A stretch of 64,000 nucleotides of DNA from Ganoderma boninense (GCA_002900995.3 CM035310.1:3862714-3926713); one strand, 5' to 3'. Counted from the stretch's first letter, positions 1 to 12,524 are shown. The notes: a model not told the origin generated them from the letters alone. A program made the numbers and translations.

Positions 1-2039
1 AGGCGCACCGTCTTCGGCAACGAGCATGCGGAAGCAAACGATACGGTGACGGAAAAGGCAGCAGAAATGCCAGGAAGAAGGGTACTATCCCAGGGACGAA
101 CTGAAATGGGGAAGGCGGACAACGCGGGTGGCCCCGAAGACAGTCTTTATTGAGACCGTCGTTCGTCGTCCGGAGATACTGTATGCTCGTGCTCACCTGA
201 CGAACCTTGGATGTATTCCCCGGAGTCGCTCGAAGCCCTTACCCCAGACTTCTGCGATGACGCTGAACCACCAACGCATGTGCGTCCGGAGGGTGCCGCC
301 GTTCGATCCCGCTTCGAGCCCCTGAAATAGCGACAGAGGCAGGACATACAGCGGCGTTCGCCCAGAGCAAGCGCCCAGAGCGCACAGAGGGGTCCGGACA
401 GGATAAGGCTGGAAGCAGCGGTGTCTGTTTGTGACCGGTGTCCATAAGGGCTTCAGGCTTCAGCCCCTTGGTCGACGCCTCCTGCGTGCATACACGCTAC
501 ACCGTCCTGACCTCGTACGATCCATCGTGCTGCGCGCTTCGAAGTACAGGCCAATGCAGTCCGGAGTGACGTACTCGTAGGGCCTGTCCACACCTTTACG
601 TCTGTTCACCAGGGCCCGACAGTGCTCCGTGAGGTAGCCGGTGGCGCGCTGTACGTGTCATGTCGCGTTATTCGGTTTGCGGCCGAGGCAAATAACGGCG
701 GCTATCACGTCAAAGGATGGTGGAGTCTGTGGTGGTGAAAAAAGGGACTGGACGAAATGTCAATGGGTATATGCGCACTGTGAGTAGATGAAAACGTACC
801 TTGACTATGCACTCGGTATAGGTACAAGCGCGGGGGATGGAGCGAAGATGTGATAGGGGTTTATCCAAGTGGAAGGTTGGGAAAATCTGAAGCGACGCAG
901 TATTGTTCAGTGATATTGATAGAAAACGCGCCCTGGAACTTGACGGAAGGGCGGACGGCAAACAGACCTTGGATAGACAGAATTACACCTATTCCCGCAT
1001 TGGATTGATTTTTCCATCATCGTAACAGAATTTCCTTAGCCTTTTGCCTTACAGTGACACCTAGCATAGTAAGTCTGTGCGCCGATGGATTGCCAGTGAG
1101 GCATCCACCCGAGTCGAAGAATGTGCCAGTCAAACATTACCAAAAAAGAAATGCTCTCCAGTAGAAGCTTCAGAGGGTCCTAGAGCTATTGTGGGAGGGG
1201 GATACTGCTGCAGTGCCGCTGGATGCACTCCAACATTTTCTGGAGAGAGGGGTGTGACTTGGTTTTGTCACAGATTCCATCAGCGTGACCTGGGGCCTGG
1301 ATCGAGATCCCCGCTGGTCCATGGCAGCGACACCGACTTGTCACGGTCGTCAGCCGCCACCACTCCCAAGTACTCATTGTGGTCGATATTCTAAAGCGGT
1401 ATACTAAGGCTAGATCTGCAGGCTGGACAAGACAAACAACGTCTCCCACAGACTTATATCTGACCGCGGTCGCTGTAGCTATGACAAGAGACGCCCTCGC
1501 GTCGCTCCGGCAGACTTATTGAAGGCTGACATTCTTCAAAGGTCTGTCGTTTGTACATCCACACTCAAAGACTTATATGAGCGGAGGGCTCGGATAGACA
1601 GAGCGGCGGTGGATGAGGACTATATAGTGACCGGTGGTGCGAGACGTTGAGGCGTGAGGAAGGCAGGTTGACCAACGACGAACTGTCATAAGTAAGTTAT
1701 TCAGAAGCGCTGCGCGCGCGCGGAGGACTTGACGAAGCTGATAGCGGTCTAGGGTAAAACATTCCGTTGCAGGCAGGCAGCTGGTGGAAGGGGAGTGGCG
1801 AGGACCACTCGAGCGAGGATCTCTGGAGGATGATTAAGCGCTCTGTGCAAACAGATCGAAATGCGGCCAAATAAGACCACACGAATTCACCGGGTTTCTT
1901 TAATAATACGACTTATCGGGGATCACCGACCTGCTTACGAGAAGCCTGAGGCCTGAGGAACGTCTCCTTCGTTTGGCAAGCAGCACACCACTTGACCACC
2001 ACCACCACGACCACCACGACCTGCGATCCCGGAAGGACC
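1..2039. other. No supported gene; possible integrase relic
   Basis: I see no reading frame with convincing family similarity or splice structure. Around 1330-1430 (+) a short frame reads LIVVDILKRYTK, which loosely recalls the catalytic-core strand of Ty3/Gypsy integrases (typically LVVVDRLTK), and 1126-1137 includes a Cys that could belong to a zinc-finger remnant. Frames around it are broken. At most this is a decayed retroelement fragment. Confidence 0.25.
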
Positions 2040-2789
2040 ATGCGCGCATACTACCACGACGAGTCCGACGAGCACCCGACCGCCCCGCACGACTCGACCG
2101 GAGAGTACCTCGACGTCGAAGCGCTCAAGCAGGTCGGCGTCCTCGCGTTCCTCAACCAGAACCCTGACACCGTCGACGCCATCGCCAAGGAACGGGGGTA
2201 TGTATCCCGGGACGAGGTGCGTCCTGCGCGGCACAAAAATGGGGGCCCATCCAAGAACGACTCGGAGTGCGATAACTTACTATCCCGGATAGATCAACGT
2301 GACGAAGGCGGGGCTGGGCGACGCGTACGAGGCGCGGCTGAAGGCGTTCTACGAGGAGCACCTCCACGAGGACGAGGAGATCCGCTACATCCGCGACGGG
2401 GCCGGCTATTTCGACGTCCGCAGCAAGGACGACCAGCGTTGGATCCGCATTCACGCAAGTCTTTCCCCTTCCACAGCTGGAGCTGGTGGTAACTAAGTAC
2501 TGCAGAGCTGACGTTTCCTCGGCACCCGCAGGTCGAGGAGAATGACCTCATCATCGTCCCCGCTGGGATCTACCACCGCTTCACGCTCGACAGCAACAAC
2601 GCTGTGCGGGCCATGAGGTTGTTCAAGGTAAGCTCCAGCATATCCCTATCGCATCACTGCACATCCCGACGCTGACGCCGCGCGGGTTGCTCGATACAGG
2701 AAGCACCGAAGTGGATCGCGCTCCCCCGCGAGCCTGCGCTCGACACGAACCCCATCAGGCAGCAGTATGTTGCCTCGCTCGCGGCTTAA
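2040..2789 (+). CDS. ADI1: Acireductone dioxygenase (methionine salvage)
   Basis: Cupin-fold metalloenzyme that oxidises the acireductone dihydroxyketo-methylthiopentene to the methionine precursor 2-keto-4-methylthiobutyrate (Fe form) in the methylthioadenosine salvage pathway; expected in cytosol and nucleus. Four exons fit: 2040-2201, 2293-2454, 2532-2627, 2700-2789, giving 169 aa against about 180 usual. The metal-binding pattern is complete: His77, His79 and Glu83 in [12 protein letters not shown], and His123 in PAGIYHRF. The start is the first ATG followed by the conserved MRAYYHD opening; an upstream in-frame run of Thr codons has no ATG. Introns 1, 2 and 3 are short; intron 2 has a GCAAGT donor (GC-AG type) because only that site joins WIRIH to VEEND in frame. 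No defect seen. It stands alone, transcribed away from the next gene. Confidence 0.95.
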
Positions 2790-3983
2790 GCATATAGGGA
2801 TTGCTAGCATCGAATCAAGTTGTACTTCTACTTCTACTGGATGAACGCGGTATGCACACCGTCTTTGGATATTTGAATCCCCCACTATCGTGTCGAGGCG
2901 GGACGGACTGTGCCCGCAACCCACAACTAAAGTTAGTTATAAACAAGAACATGAAGGATGCAGGCGGAACTCCGTGGCCAACAATAGACGTGCGGCGCGC
3001 GAGCCTGAGACCAGGCAGAACTGCCTTTGTGTTTGAGTCCCTCGCGCTACCGTGTCAGCATACAGGGTTCCTTCGGCCTACTATCCCCTCCAGCCACGCG
3101 AACGAAACTCCTTGCTATCTAGAAACACTCGCATTACTACCGCCATGCCGCCTGCCTGGCGATATGCACGTCCATCTCATGCAGTCGATGTCTCCGTAAG
3201 ACTCTAACGTTCCCCTCAGACCTCGGTCAAGACCCTCTCCATCCGTCCACGGTGTCGGTGATCCCCAGTAGCTCTGCGAGCGATCCATGCGTAAGGCTTG
3301 GTATGTAGCACGTCCACCACCGCGCCGCGCCCCCTGCGATACTGTGCGAGGCCGCGGGCGGGACGAGGTCCGAGAGCGCGCGCCTTCGTCTGCGCGCGCA
3401 CTGCGGGGCGATCCCCGCCTGCGCGCGGATGCGCGGCCACACCTGGATCGGCGCGCGCGGAAGCAGAGCTAGAGCCTGACATCGAATTTCGTCGAGGGAG
3501 AGCTGCTGCCACTCGCGCGTGCACCCGTGTGCGGTTGCTTCGTCGAGCCTGCACTACGCGAGGCCTGAGAGCTGATCAGCGCGACGGGGAGCAAGTCAGC
3601 GTGGCGTATTTCCCTGGAGTCTGGCGAGGCGCGCGAACACTGCGAGGGCGTGCCGCGCGGTGACTCAGGGCTCGAGATCGGACGAGCGAGGGGAGCACTG
3701 CTGCCGCCCGTGAGCTTGAGGAGGTGTAGTGGAGCGCGTGCCGGACGTGGTGCGATATGGCGTACTGGCTGGACGTTCCCGGTTCAGACTGGACATCGCT
3801 CCGTACGGTGGGGAGAATCGCAAAACGTGTTTTGTTACCGTACCGCGGCAGCTGGGTTGGTAGTGGTACAAGATATGCATATTCTCAACCAGGGACTAGG
3901 GTGGCACTTCGTATCCTACAACACGACGTGAACGTTTGGACGAGCACAGATTTCTCTGTTGGCGCCCGCACTCCTGCACCCCA
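2790..3983. other. Intergenic, no gene seen
   Basis: Contains the 3' flank of the dioxygenase gene and the 3' flank of the convergent hydrolase gene. The 3216-3663 part is very GC-rich and therefore open in several frames, but none has a recognisable domain or plausible splice sites. Confidence 0.5.
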
Positions 3984-5266
3984 TCATGGGCGAGGGCGTG
4001 AGGCAAGCGTATCGAGCCAGCGCTGCATGGCGGCGTTGACCTCGTCCGGGCGCTCGACTTGGAGCCAGTGCCCGGCGTCCACCTCGACGTAGTCGACCTG
4101 CGTCGCGCGCTTCGCCATGCACGCTTCGGTGATGGCGCGGACCGCGACCATGTCGCGCAGCGCGAGGAAGACGAGGGACGGCGACACGACGTTCTTCCGC
4201 TCCTCCGGGATGTCTGTGACAGTGACGCGCCGCGTGCGTTAGCTCGGGCAGCATGTACATCGAAACGAGGAGGGGGGGTGCAATCTTACTAAGGTTGTCC
4301 GGGAGGTGGACGTTCTGCACTTGCGCGTGGTACCAGTTGAGCGCGGAGCGGATCCCGTTCGAGACGATGTTCTCGCGGAGCGCGTCGTATTCCTACCCGG
4401 ACCTTCATGTCAGCACTACATTTCTTTACGCAGCATAGGCCAGAGACTCCTGGGCTCACCTCATCGGATAGGTACGATGGTTTCCCGAGCCGGATGTCAC
4501 CGTCGACGAGCTCGGCGGTCTTGCCGCGGGTGAGGATCCACGTCTTCCACTCCTCCGGCCGCTCGGGGTACAGCAGCTGGAGGAACGCATCGACCTGTGC
4601 GCCCAGGTGCAGGCGTAAGACACAGCAGTCCCCCCAGCGTTGCGTGAAAGACATGATGATGGTGCGGCCCACTCACGTTGTTTTCGATGGCCACATACGC
4701 ATCCGGCCGCGTGAAGAACTCCCAGTACGCATAAGCGTCGTAGCCCACAGCCGCCCGCGCGGCGGCCATCGCGGCCTCCATGTCGAACGGCTCCGTCGGG
4801 GGGTCCATGAACCCGAGCCCCAGCCAGACGAACCCAGCGCAGACCTCGGGGTGGAGCATAGACAGGCGCGCGGCGAGCACAGATCCCCTGGGCGAGCAGC
4901 ACATGCATGAGCTCTCGGGGAGGGTCGAACGGCGGACTGCGGGACGCACCAGTCATGCGAGACGGAGACGAGTTTCGTGATGCCCTCCGCGCCCAGGATG
5001 TCGAGCACGTCGTCCGCAAGCGCGTTAAGGCGGAACTCCTCCGGGTCGAGGGGCTTGGCGGTGCCCCCAGCTCCGAGCAGGTCGGGCGCGAGGATCCCGT
5101 ATCCGCGGGGCTGGAAGAAGGCGACTTGGTGGCGCCACTCGTACGCGGTGGAGGGGAAGCCGTGGAGGAAGAGGAGGACCGGGTGCTGAGACTGCGGGGG
5201 AGAGAAGTAGTAGCGGTAGGTGTGGCCACGGCGGACGGTGGCCTCTTTGTACAGGCTGTTGTCCAT
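3984..5266 (-). CDS. Epoxide-hydrolase-like alpha/beta hydrolase
   Basis: Soluble alpha/beta-hydrolase-fold protein of the epoxide hydrolase type, expected to open epoxides through an Asp-ester intermediate. Five exons (transcribed right to left): 4950-5266, 4677-4887, 4460-4594, 4290-4392, 3984-4213; phases agree and give 331 aa, a normal family length. Visible landmarks: oxyanion motif HGFPS at residues 35-39, nucleophile motif SHDWGS with Asp105, acidic residue in ALRD (Asp276), and catalytic His304 in DAGHW. The first intron splits the Trp106 codon right after the nucleophile. The cap domain lies between (region with the WEFFTRP segment), where the two substrate-activating tyrosines should be, though I cannot assign them. 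A haloalkane dehalogenase or fluoroacetate dehalogenase is the main alternative within the fold. The ATG chosen gives MDNSLYKE before the first beta strand; an upstream in-frame ATG at 5302 adds 12 residues. Confidence 0.9.
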
Positions 5267-5608
5267 GGTTGTCGATGGGAGACGAGATCGAGAGGGTCGC
5301 AAGAGGCTGCTCCTGCTACGAGCCTTAAGTCGTCATAGGACTGGGGGGCACGGCACCGGGAGCACTGAGTCAGTCGGTTACGACGCGCATTCACGCAGTA
5401 TCAGGGGCGAGCGAGAGGAGCCTTCCTGAGCGTTCCCCGAGTTCGAGCGGCATGTTTAGCTTTAAAAAGCTGAGCTAGAAGGCAGCTAGAGTATCGACAT
5501 CCCGAGACAAGGATTGCACAATGAGCGGACGAAGCAGAAGCCGGTTGGTGGGGAACAGTTCGACCGAAGTTGATGGGCGCTTATGAATACCACGTGGCAG
5601 AGACCTGT
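5267..5608. other. Upstream flank of hydrolase gene
   Basis: Promoter side of the hydrolase gene up to the retrotransposon insertion. No gene seen. Bases 5605-5608 (CTGT) are the left target-site duplication of the outer LTR element. Confidence 0.5.
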
Positions 5609-5899
5609 TGTGATTGCGCCCTGTCCTTTCGGAGTCTGAACCGGCAGGCGTGAGGACGAGGACGGAGTACTGAGGTTCGTATTCGACGTCGAGGGGGTTT
5701 TTAAGTACATACGTTGCTGTAACTACGTCACGGCTCCTCATCGAGTCAGTAAACCAGTGAGCTCATTCCTTTCATCATTATAGCGTACAGTATGAAGTCT
5801 CGGCCTGCGGATGAGGTCGCGCAGCCTGGACGTCCCGATCGGGTGGAGTACAAACACGGGCAAACCGACTGCGGGCGCAGCCAATCGCTGGCGTCAACA
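5609..5899 (-). repeat. 3' LTR of outer Gypsy element
   Basis: 291-bp direct repeat matching 22615-22905. In transcription sense it runs TGTTGACG...AATCACA. The purine-rich tract at 5900-5914 (minus strand) lies next to it on the internal side. Confidence 0.93.
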
Positions 5900-6048
5900 C
5901 CATCCCCCCTTCTCAAACCTCGCCCTGTCGAGCCTGTTTTCGTCGTCTCCGGCATCTCCGTCGCCTCCGCTGCAGGGCCGTCTCCAACAGGGTCGCAATA
6001 CTCGTACAGGAAGTAAGTGGCAACCATTGTGGGGTTTTGTTGTTTTTA

Positions 6049-6620
6049 GTGTACGGGGAAATAGGGGGGTGCTAATTAGCAGCGCTAATTAGCACACGTA
6101 AATTACCGTAAATTACGGTTAAGCAGGGAGCGTCCTAAACTACCGTGTAAATTAGGGTCCAGGCCACTGAGGTCCAGCGAGCCTCTCTTAGGACCTTCAA
6201 ACAACATCAACATTACTTTTCAAGCCATAAGACGCCTCTGAAGCAAGGATTCTGAGGAGTTGATGGTCAGGACCGCATGGGCAGACCTCTCCGCAGCCCA
6301 ATCTTAACTCAAATTCTGCTCACACAGTGACCAGGGCGCCAACCAGTTTACTCAGGCGCTTGTCGGGTCAATCACCATGTGTTGCCTTCAACCCCATCTT
6401 CTTTGCCAGCCAAGGGCTTACCATTGATATCGGAACTGCCTAAACACCTCCTTCTCTGTCTTATTGTCATCAAGAGGGGCGGAAAAAGGCGTTCAGCGGC
6501 CCCCCCGAGGGAATAGGCGCCCGGCTATTTAACCGTAAATTACAGCGTAAATTTGGGCCGTTGGAGGTTCAGGGGTAATTTACCGGTCAAGCAGACCGCC
6601 GGACCTAATTCCCCGTACCC
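6049..6620. mobile_element. MITE-like insertion with TA duplication
   Basis: A 572-bp segment with imperfect terminal inverted repeats: left GTGTACGGGGAAATAGG, right CCTAATTCCCCGTACCC, 15 of 17 positions pairing. TA flanks both ends (6047-6048, 6621-6622), as in Tc1/mariner-type targets. Inside, short AT-rich motifs recur near both ends (CGTAAATTAC and its complement, GCTAATTAGC), typical of subterminal binding repeats. There is no coding capacity, so it would be non-autonomous. It lies between pol and the 3' LTR of the outer retroelement, in a place that does not break its genes. It must be younger than that insertion. Confidence 0.65.
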
Positions 6621-6677
6621 TAGTTGTTTTATGCTTGCTGACAATGGGCATGGTAGTTGCGATGACGTGTCCTCGGA

Positions 6678-8471
6678 CTAGGTGATGCGACGGGCCTGGA
6701 GGTCGTTTTCGACGCGGGACTTGGCATCGCGGCACTGTAACTCGGCGCTGGAGTACCACAGGCGGGGTGCGGCCTCGGAGGTGTTGTAGGGCTTGAGGCG
6801 TTCGGCGTTGTACAAGGTACGCAGTACGTAGCCGTTTTTTGTGCGAAGCTGATACGTGTTGCGATCGGTTAGGTCGTGAACGACGAAGGGTCCGTCCCAG
6901 CGCGGGTGCAGCTTGGTGGCCTCGGGCGAACGGCGCAGCACAAGGCTGCCGATTCCGATGCCGCGATCGCGGTACGTATTTTCGCGTTTTTCTGCGGCTG
7001 CTTCGAGCCGACGCAGAGCCTGCATGTTAGCCTCCCCGCGGAACTGCGACAGGTCTCGGACACGCTCAAGACGTGCGTGCTGCAAGGTCGCGATCTCGCT
7101 GTCAGTAGGAGGGCGGCGCAACATGTCAAAGGTTGGCTCACTCGGGAGACGGGCCTCACGGCCATACGCGAGGAAGGCGGGCGAAGCTCCGGTGGACGTG
7201 TTGGTGTGTGCGCGTGCGGCGAGCAGGGCATCAGGCAAGTAGTCATCCCACTGCTCCTGTCGGTCCGGTGCCACCAGTCGCGCGAGGGTCTGCGTGAGGT
7301 TATCGTTGAACTTTTCGAGCTGGCCGTTGGTTTGCGGGTGATACGGCGAAGTGTGCAGGTGCTCGATACCGAGCCGTGCGAGGTAGTTTTGGAACGGGTA
7401 TGAGAGGAATTCCTCTCCGTTATCTGTGAGGAGAGCCTTCGGCTTGCCGTACTGGGTGATGAGTGTGCGGAGAAGCTCGAGTGCACCGGTGTGCGAGCGG
7501 GCGGCATGCGCAGTGGCGTGCGGGAGGTCGGACCCGTGATCGAGCGCGGTGAGAATGTACTGATTCCCTTTTGTAGATTTTTGGAGCGGGCCGATCCAAT
7601 CGAAGGCCCAGCAGTCGAATGCGTCGACACGAGGAAGCGGATGCAAGTGTTGTGGTACGGGAGCCTCGCGCCGGGTGAACTGGCATTGGTTGCAGCGGCG
7701 GACAACATCGGTGACGAGATCGGTCGCGCGCGGTATTTGGGCACGCACGCGCAGCGTATCGAGGACGGCACGGGCCCCGAGGTGGCCTATCTGGTCATGC
7801 ACGGCGTGGATCAGCGTGCGCGCGTCCTCCAAGCTGGTAGGTACGCGTACCATGATGTCTCCTGTGTCGCTGCTAACCTTCCGCCACAGGTTCATGTCTT
7901 GAAGGGCGTAGCCGCGTCGGGATGGCTCCGAGGAGGGATTTTCAAGGAGCTGCTGCCGCCATTTTTCGAGGGTTTCAAAGTGCGCGACTGGAACAGGCTC
8001 GGATTCGAGCGGGTGTGCGAAGAGAGGACCTAGAGTCTCGGAGTCGGGTACGTGTGGATTTCCTGGCCGCCTTGAGAGTGCGTCGGCAGCAAGCTGATTG
8101 CGGCCGGGCCGGTAGACGATTTTCACATCAAAATGTGCTATGTTGTCGGCGAAATGAGCGAGACGGCGGCCAAGGTGCTTCTGCGAAAGGAAGTACTTTA
8201 GGCTCTCGTGGTCGGTGCGGACAACGATCGGTGAGCCCTCGACGTACCCTCGCCACTTCTGGAGGCAATAGTCAATTGCCAGCATCTCGCGTTCCTGTGC
8301 GGAGTATCGTTGCTCGGTAGGTGACATACGTCTCGATTCGTACGCAATAGGATGGAGTTTTGATTCTTTGAAATTGAAGCGTGCTTCTCCTTCTTCCCCC
8401 CCATCAAAACGGTCGGCGGACTGGTGGAGAATTCCGCCGATAGCGTCTCCTGACGCATCAGTGTCGATTAC
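6678..8471 (-). pseudogene. Outer element pol, part 2: RNase H and integrase
   Basis: Open frame of about 598 codons continuing pol after the inserted chromovirus. RNase H starts at once with VIDTDASGDAIGG (catalytic Asp region), followed by the Glu and Asp regions (SAQEREMLAID, VVRTDHESLKY). Integrase follows: an HHCC zinc region (HDQIGHLGARA to CNQCQ), then the DDE core with FDWIGP, LLTDNGEEF and HPQTNGQLEKFN. No chromodomain is visible at the C-terminus, unlike the inserted element. The frame is uninterrupted to the TAG at 6678. Joining 19291 to 8466 across one target copy keeps the frame, so only the insertion separates the two halves. Confidence 0.9.
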
Positions 8472-8931
8472 TGTCATGAACGGCACGCTCAGCGCCTACC
8501 CCGGCGTCTCTCTTTCCCTTTTTGGACTGTTTGCCTCCCGCGTCGTCCTTATTGTCCTCCGTTGTTTAGCAAACCCGTCCCTTGTTCTCGCAGTACAATA
8601 ACTCCTGTTACCCATTGTTCCCGTCGTCATTGTACTACATACCATTGTTCTTCCACTGGTTCCCGTGTCCATAGTTACCTACTGTCCCCGGTTCCCATTG
8701 TCCGCTACATGTATATAAGGCCTGTACTTCGCTACCTGGAGACCTCAGTTTCGACCTCTTGTCTCCAGGTAAGCCTCGCTGTATTCTCGCTCGTTAGTTA
8801 CTCGCTCAATACATCTTGTCTCCAGCCTGACTGTCGAGCCCTGCTCCGCTCTCGCTGCACAAGTGCTCGTCGACGCCCCTGCTCGTCTCGTAAGCCTCCT
8901 CCCTGATCTTACTCGACAGCCAGTCGTAACA
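8472..8931 (+). repeat. 5' LTR of chromovirus
   Basis: 460-bp repeat nearly identical to 18831-19290, with a TATA-like TATATAAGG at about 8710-8718 that could be the element promoter. An internal duplicated GTCTCCAG motif occurs downstream of it. Confidence 0.93.
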
Positions 8932-9249
8932 TTAGGTCGAAACTTCTACACGAGCACCGGCGTACTCCACCCACACTCTTTCCCTCTCGTACGGTACGCA
9001 CTTAGATCCTCTGTGTTGGCCTAGCGTAGTGCGCGCTCTAGTCACACCATCGGACGTGGTCTCGGCGCAACCTGAGGCTTGCCACTCTTAGTGGTACAGT
9101 ACGCGGAAAGCTCCTAACACGAGACCCCGGTACTGACAGAAGTGGTCCGCCTCACGGCGTGGGAGGCTAGAGAAAGGCGGCGAAACAAAGCCAAGGCAGA
9201 ACACCCTTGGCCCCCGTGTCCCTTGGGCTAAGACACAGCAACAGGCCGA

Positions 9250-10181
9250 GGAGGCTGAGCAGACAGTGTTGGATCGTGCACCTGCCGTTTCATTCCTAGG
9301 ATATAAGAAGCGAGATTCAACGTGGCTTGCCAAGCCTGGGGACACATATTTTCACCCCACTGCAGTACAGGACGAGTACTGGGACGAAGATAAGCAAGCC
9401 TGTACTACTGCGAGGAGCAACCGTGCCCCCACCGATCACACACATTCAACGATACCCTTTGAAACTCGTGAAGGCATCGCCCCTAGACTCCTCACCACCA
9501 AAGAACAGGAAGTCCTAATCCGTGCGAAGATTGCAAAACCCACCAGCACCTGCACCTCGAGATCCAAGCCGACCCCCCAGCTCGCCAAGCCGCCCTCATC
9601 GCATCCAGGAATCCCTCATCCCGCCCTGCCTCACGCCCTACCTCACAACCCCAGATCGTGTCCAAAGTCGAATCCCCAGTCCTGCACGATCAACAGGGTC
9701 TCCCATCCTCGACAAGACTCTTGAACTCGTTACAGAGCGTCTTGGACAGCGACGAACCTCGACTCCCGCAACTCCCATTGCTTCAACTTCTAAACTCCCA
9801 AAGGCAGAGAAAAAGCCGGAAGTAAAGAAGGAACCCAAGCAAGAGACCATCAGCCTCAACACTCCACAACCCTCATCCTCTTCATCAGCTGCACCCAGTC
9901 GAGCGTCCACACCCGCCATGACTACCCCTGCCCCCGCTCCACCGTTCGACACCTCCAAACTCCTCTCCCAGATCGCCCCACGTGAATACGATGGAAAATC
10001 CGCACAGGATGGTCTCCGCTTTGTGTCCGCCGCTCAGATCTACTACAACACCCTTACGGCGGTAGCGGTTGGCACGCCTAGCGACGTCATATGGATGACC
10101 ATCCTCAGTAAGCTCACGGAAGGCAAAGACGATGGGTGGGATATGCACGGCCGTAATGGTCGAGGAGGAGGAGGAAGATAG
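9250..10181 (+). pseudogene. Chromovirus Gag-like remnant
   Basis: Two overlapping open stretches in different frames (about 9266-9724 and 9522-10181). The second is Pro/Ser/Lys-rich and ends with PREYDGKSAQDGLRF and later VIWMTILSKL, resembling the start of a Ty3/Gypsy Gag capsid (a KPEPFDGS-like opening). The remaining capsid and the zinc knuckle are absent: the frame runs directly into pol-like sequence at about 10170. An internal deletion has probably removed late Gag and protease. Confidence 0.55.
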
Positions 10182-12524
10182 GCCTCCACCACCAGGTTTT
10201 CTGCCGGAATGGGATGGCACTGAGGAGTCTCTTCTCAATGCACTAGAAGATGGACGACGACTTCGAGGTACCCCTAAGATCTTTGTGTCGGCGAGCTACA
10301 CGTACTCTCAACAGCTCGCTGAACAAGAGTACCAGAAGAAGGAAGTCCGTCCTGTCGAAGAGATCGTACCTCCCCAGTACCACGAGTATCTGCGTGTGTT
10401 CTCGAAAGAGGCGTCCGAACGTCTACCTGAGCACGGACCCTACGACCACGCTATAGAACTCGTACCAGATGCTAGGATGTTCCATTCCAAGGTGTACCCC
10501 CTGTCGCCCAGCGAGCAGGTTGAGCTTGACAAGTTCCTTAGCGAGAACTTGGCCAAAGGATATATTCAAGAGTCGAAGTCACCGATGTCGTCACCGTTCT
10601 TCTTCGTTAAAAAGAAGGATGGCAGCCTACGTCCTGTACAGGACACCGGCGATTGAACGACATCACCATTAAGAACCGGATACCCACTACCGTTGGTGTC
10701 GGACTTGATGGATCGACTCAAGAGGGCCCAAGTACTTTACAAAGCTTGACATCCGTTGGGGTACAACAATGTGCGGATTAAGACCGGTGATGAATGGAAG
10801 GCTGCCTCGTTACCAATCGTGGACTGTTCGAACCGAACGTGATGTACTTCGGACTGGCTAACTCGCCTAGTACATTCTCTGCGCTCATGAACGACATCTT
10901 CAAGGACCTCATCATACTCGGCAAAATCACTATCTAATCCCTCGACGACATCTCATATTCACCCAACGACATCGAGGAACACCCGCACACTGGTGCGTGA
11001 GGTCCTGAAGCGTCTGGCGGAGCACGACCTGTTCTGCAAGCCAGAGAAAGAGTGCGAATTCGAACAGCCTAAGGTTGAGTACCTAGGTGTGCTCGTCTCA
11101 AGAAACTGTGTGGAGATGGACCCAGTGAAGGTCAGGGGTATCGCAGAATGGCCTGTCCCTCAGAACGCCTCAGATGTACGGAAGTTCCGCGGTTTTCGCG
11201 AATTTCTACAGGCGTTCATTAAGGACTTCAGCGCAGTATGCAAACCCCTCGACCGTCTCACGGTAGCGCTCCCTGGCAATGGGGTGCCGAAGAGCAATCA
11301 GCATTCGACGAGCTCAAACGTCGTTTCACTGAAAGCCCTGTCCTGAGCATGTATGACCAGACCGCAAAACCCGCATTGAAGTCGATGCATCCGGATATGC
11401 TACCGTGTGCGGTTCTGTCTCAGAGGGAGGACGGCAAATGGGCACCCTGTGGCTTTCCACTCTGAGTCAAATGAGCGATGCGGAACGCAACTACGAGATC
11501 TATGACAAGAGAATGCTCGCCATCATCCGTGCCCGCAGGCCTGGCGCCACTACCTCGAGGGTCTTCCTAGTGTTTCGAGATCCAGTCGACCACAAGAACC
11601 TCGAGTACTGGAAAGCTGCACAAAACCTCACGCGTAGGCAGGCACGATGGGCTCTCTATCTGTCGCGGTTCGACTTTGTCATTGCACCAAGCCAGGCACC
11701 TCCAATGGTAGGGCAGATGCGCTGTCGCGCAGGCCTGATCACCAGAAGAATGACGCCCGATGACAACTGAAACCGAGTCATGTTGCAACCCGATCGCTTC
11801 CGAGTACTGGCAGCTAGAGAGGGCACATGTCAGTGGTACCAGAGAAGGCACTGCTCCGCCGCATCGAGAATGTGGAGAGCGTGAGCAGGAGGTCGCAGAG
11901 GCACTCAGCAAGCTCGATAAGCTAGGGCCAGCACGTCTACAGAACGATTTGGTGACTGGAAACAGAACAAGGCCTGCTGCTTCTACCGTGGCCGAGTTTA
12001 TGTCCCCAAAGACGACGCGCTCCGAGCAGAGATAGTGCGCATTCACCACGACTCCCGCCTGCTGGACACCCTGGCCAGGCAAGACGGTGGAGTTGGTTAC
12101 ACGGAACTACTGGTGGCCGGCATGGCAAAGTTCATTAAGGATTACGTTGAGACCTCGACACTTGTCGCCGTGGCAAGACTTCACATGCGAAGCCACATGG
12201 TCCCCTTCAACCCAACGAGATCCCGACGGCCCAGGCCAAGTAGTTTACTGTGACTTCATCACTGGACTGCCGGAGGTGGACGGATACAACGCGCTCCAGC
12301 TTATTGCTGATCGGCAAAAAAGATGATTCACCTTATTCCATGCACTGAGGAGATCGACACGGAAGGGACTGCAGACAACTTCTTAGAGAATGGTTCCGCC
12401 TACATGGACTCCCACGAAAAGATCATCTCTGATCGGGGCCCAGTTCTCTAGCAAGCTCTTCCGTGCAAATCCTTAAAGGCCTCGACATAGAAAGCGCGTT
12501 GTCCACAGCCTACCACCCGCAGAC
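10132..12524 (+). pseudogene. Chromovirus pol part 1 (RT, RNase H, early integrase), decayed
   Basis: Reverse transcriptase starts clearly (YHEYLRVFSKEASERLPEHG, FFFVKKKDGSLRPVQD) and is then frameshifted. At about 10933-10955 the active-site box reads with a stop just before SLDD instead of the usual YLDD, so it is dead. Thumb and RNase H pieces follow in changing frames ([18 protein letters not shown]). Integrase pieces include a DFITGLPEVDG stretch (12253-12285) and the end motif TAYHPQT (12504-12524), where the third element inserted. Pieces in order but at least five frame changes. Confidence 0.85.

Noticed and set aside
3216..3663. GC-rich open frames between the dioxygenase and hydrolase genes
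   Set aside because: Open only because of high GC; Arg/Ala-rich with no start context, motif or splice support.
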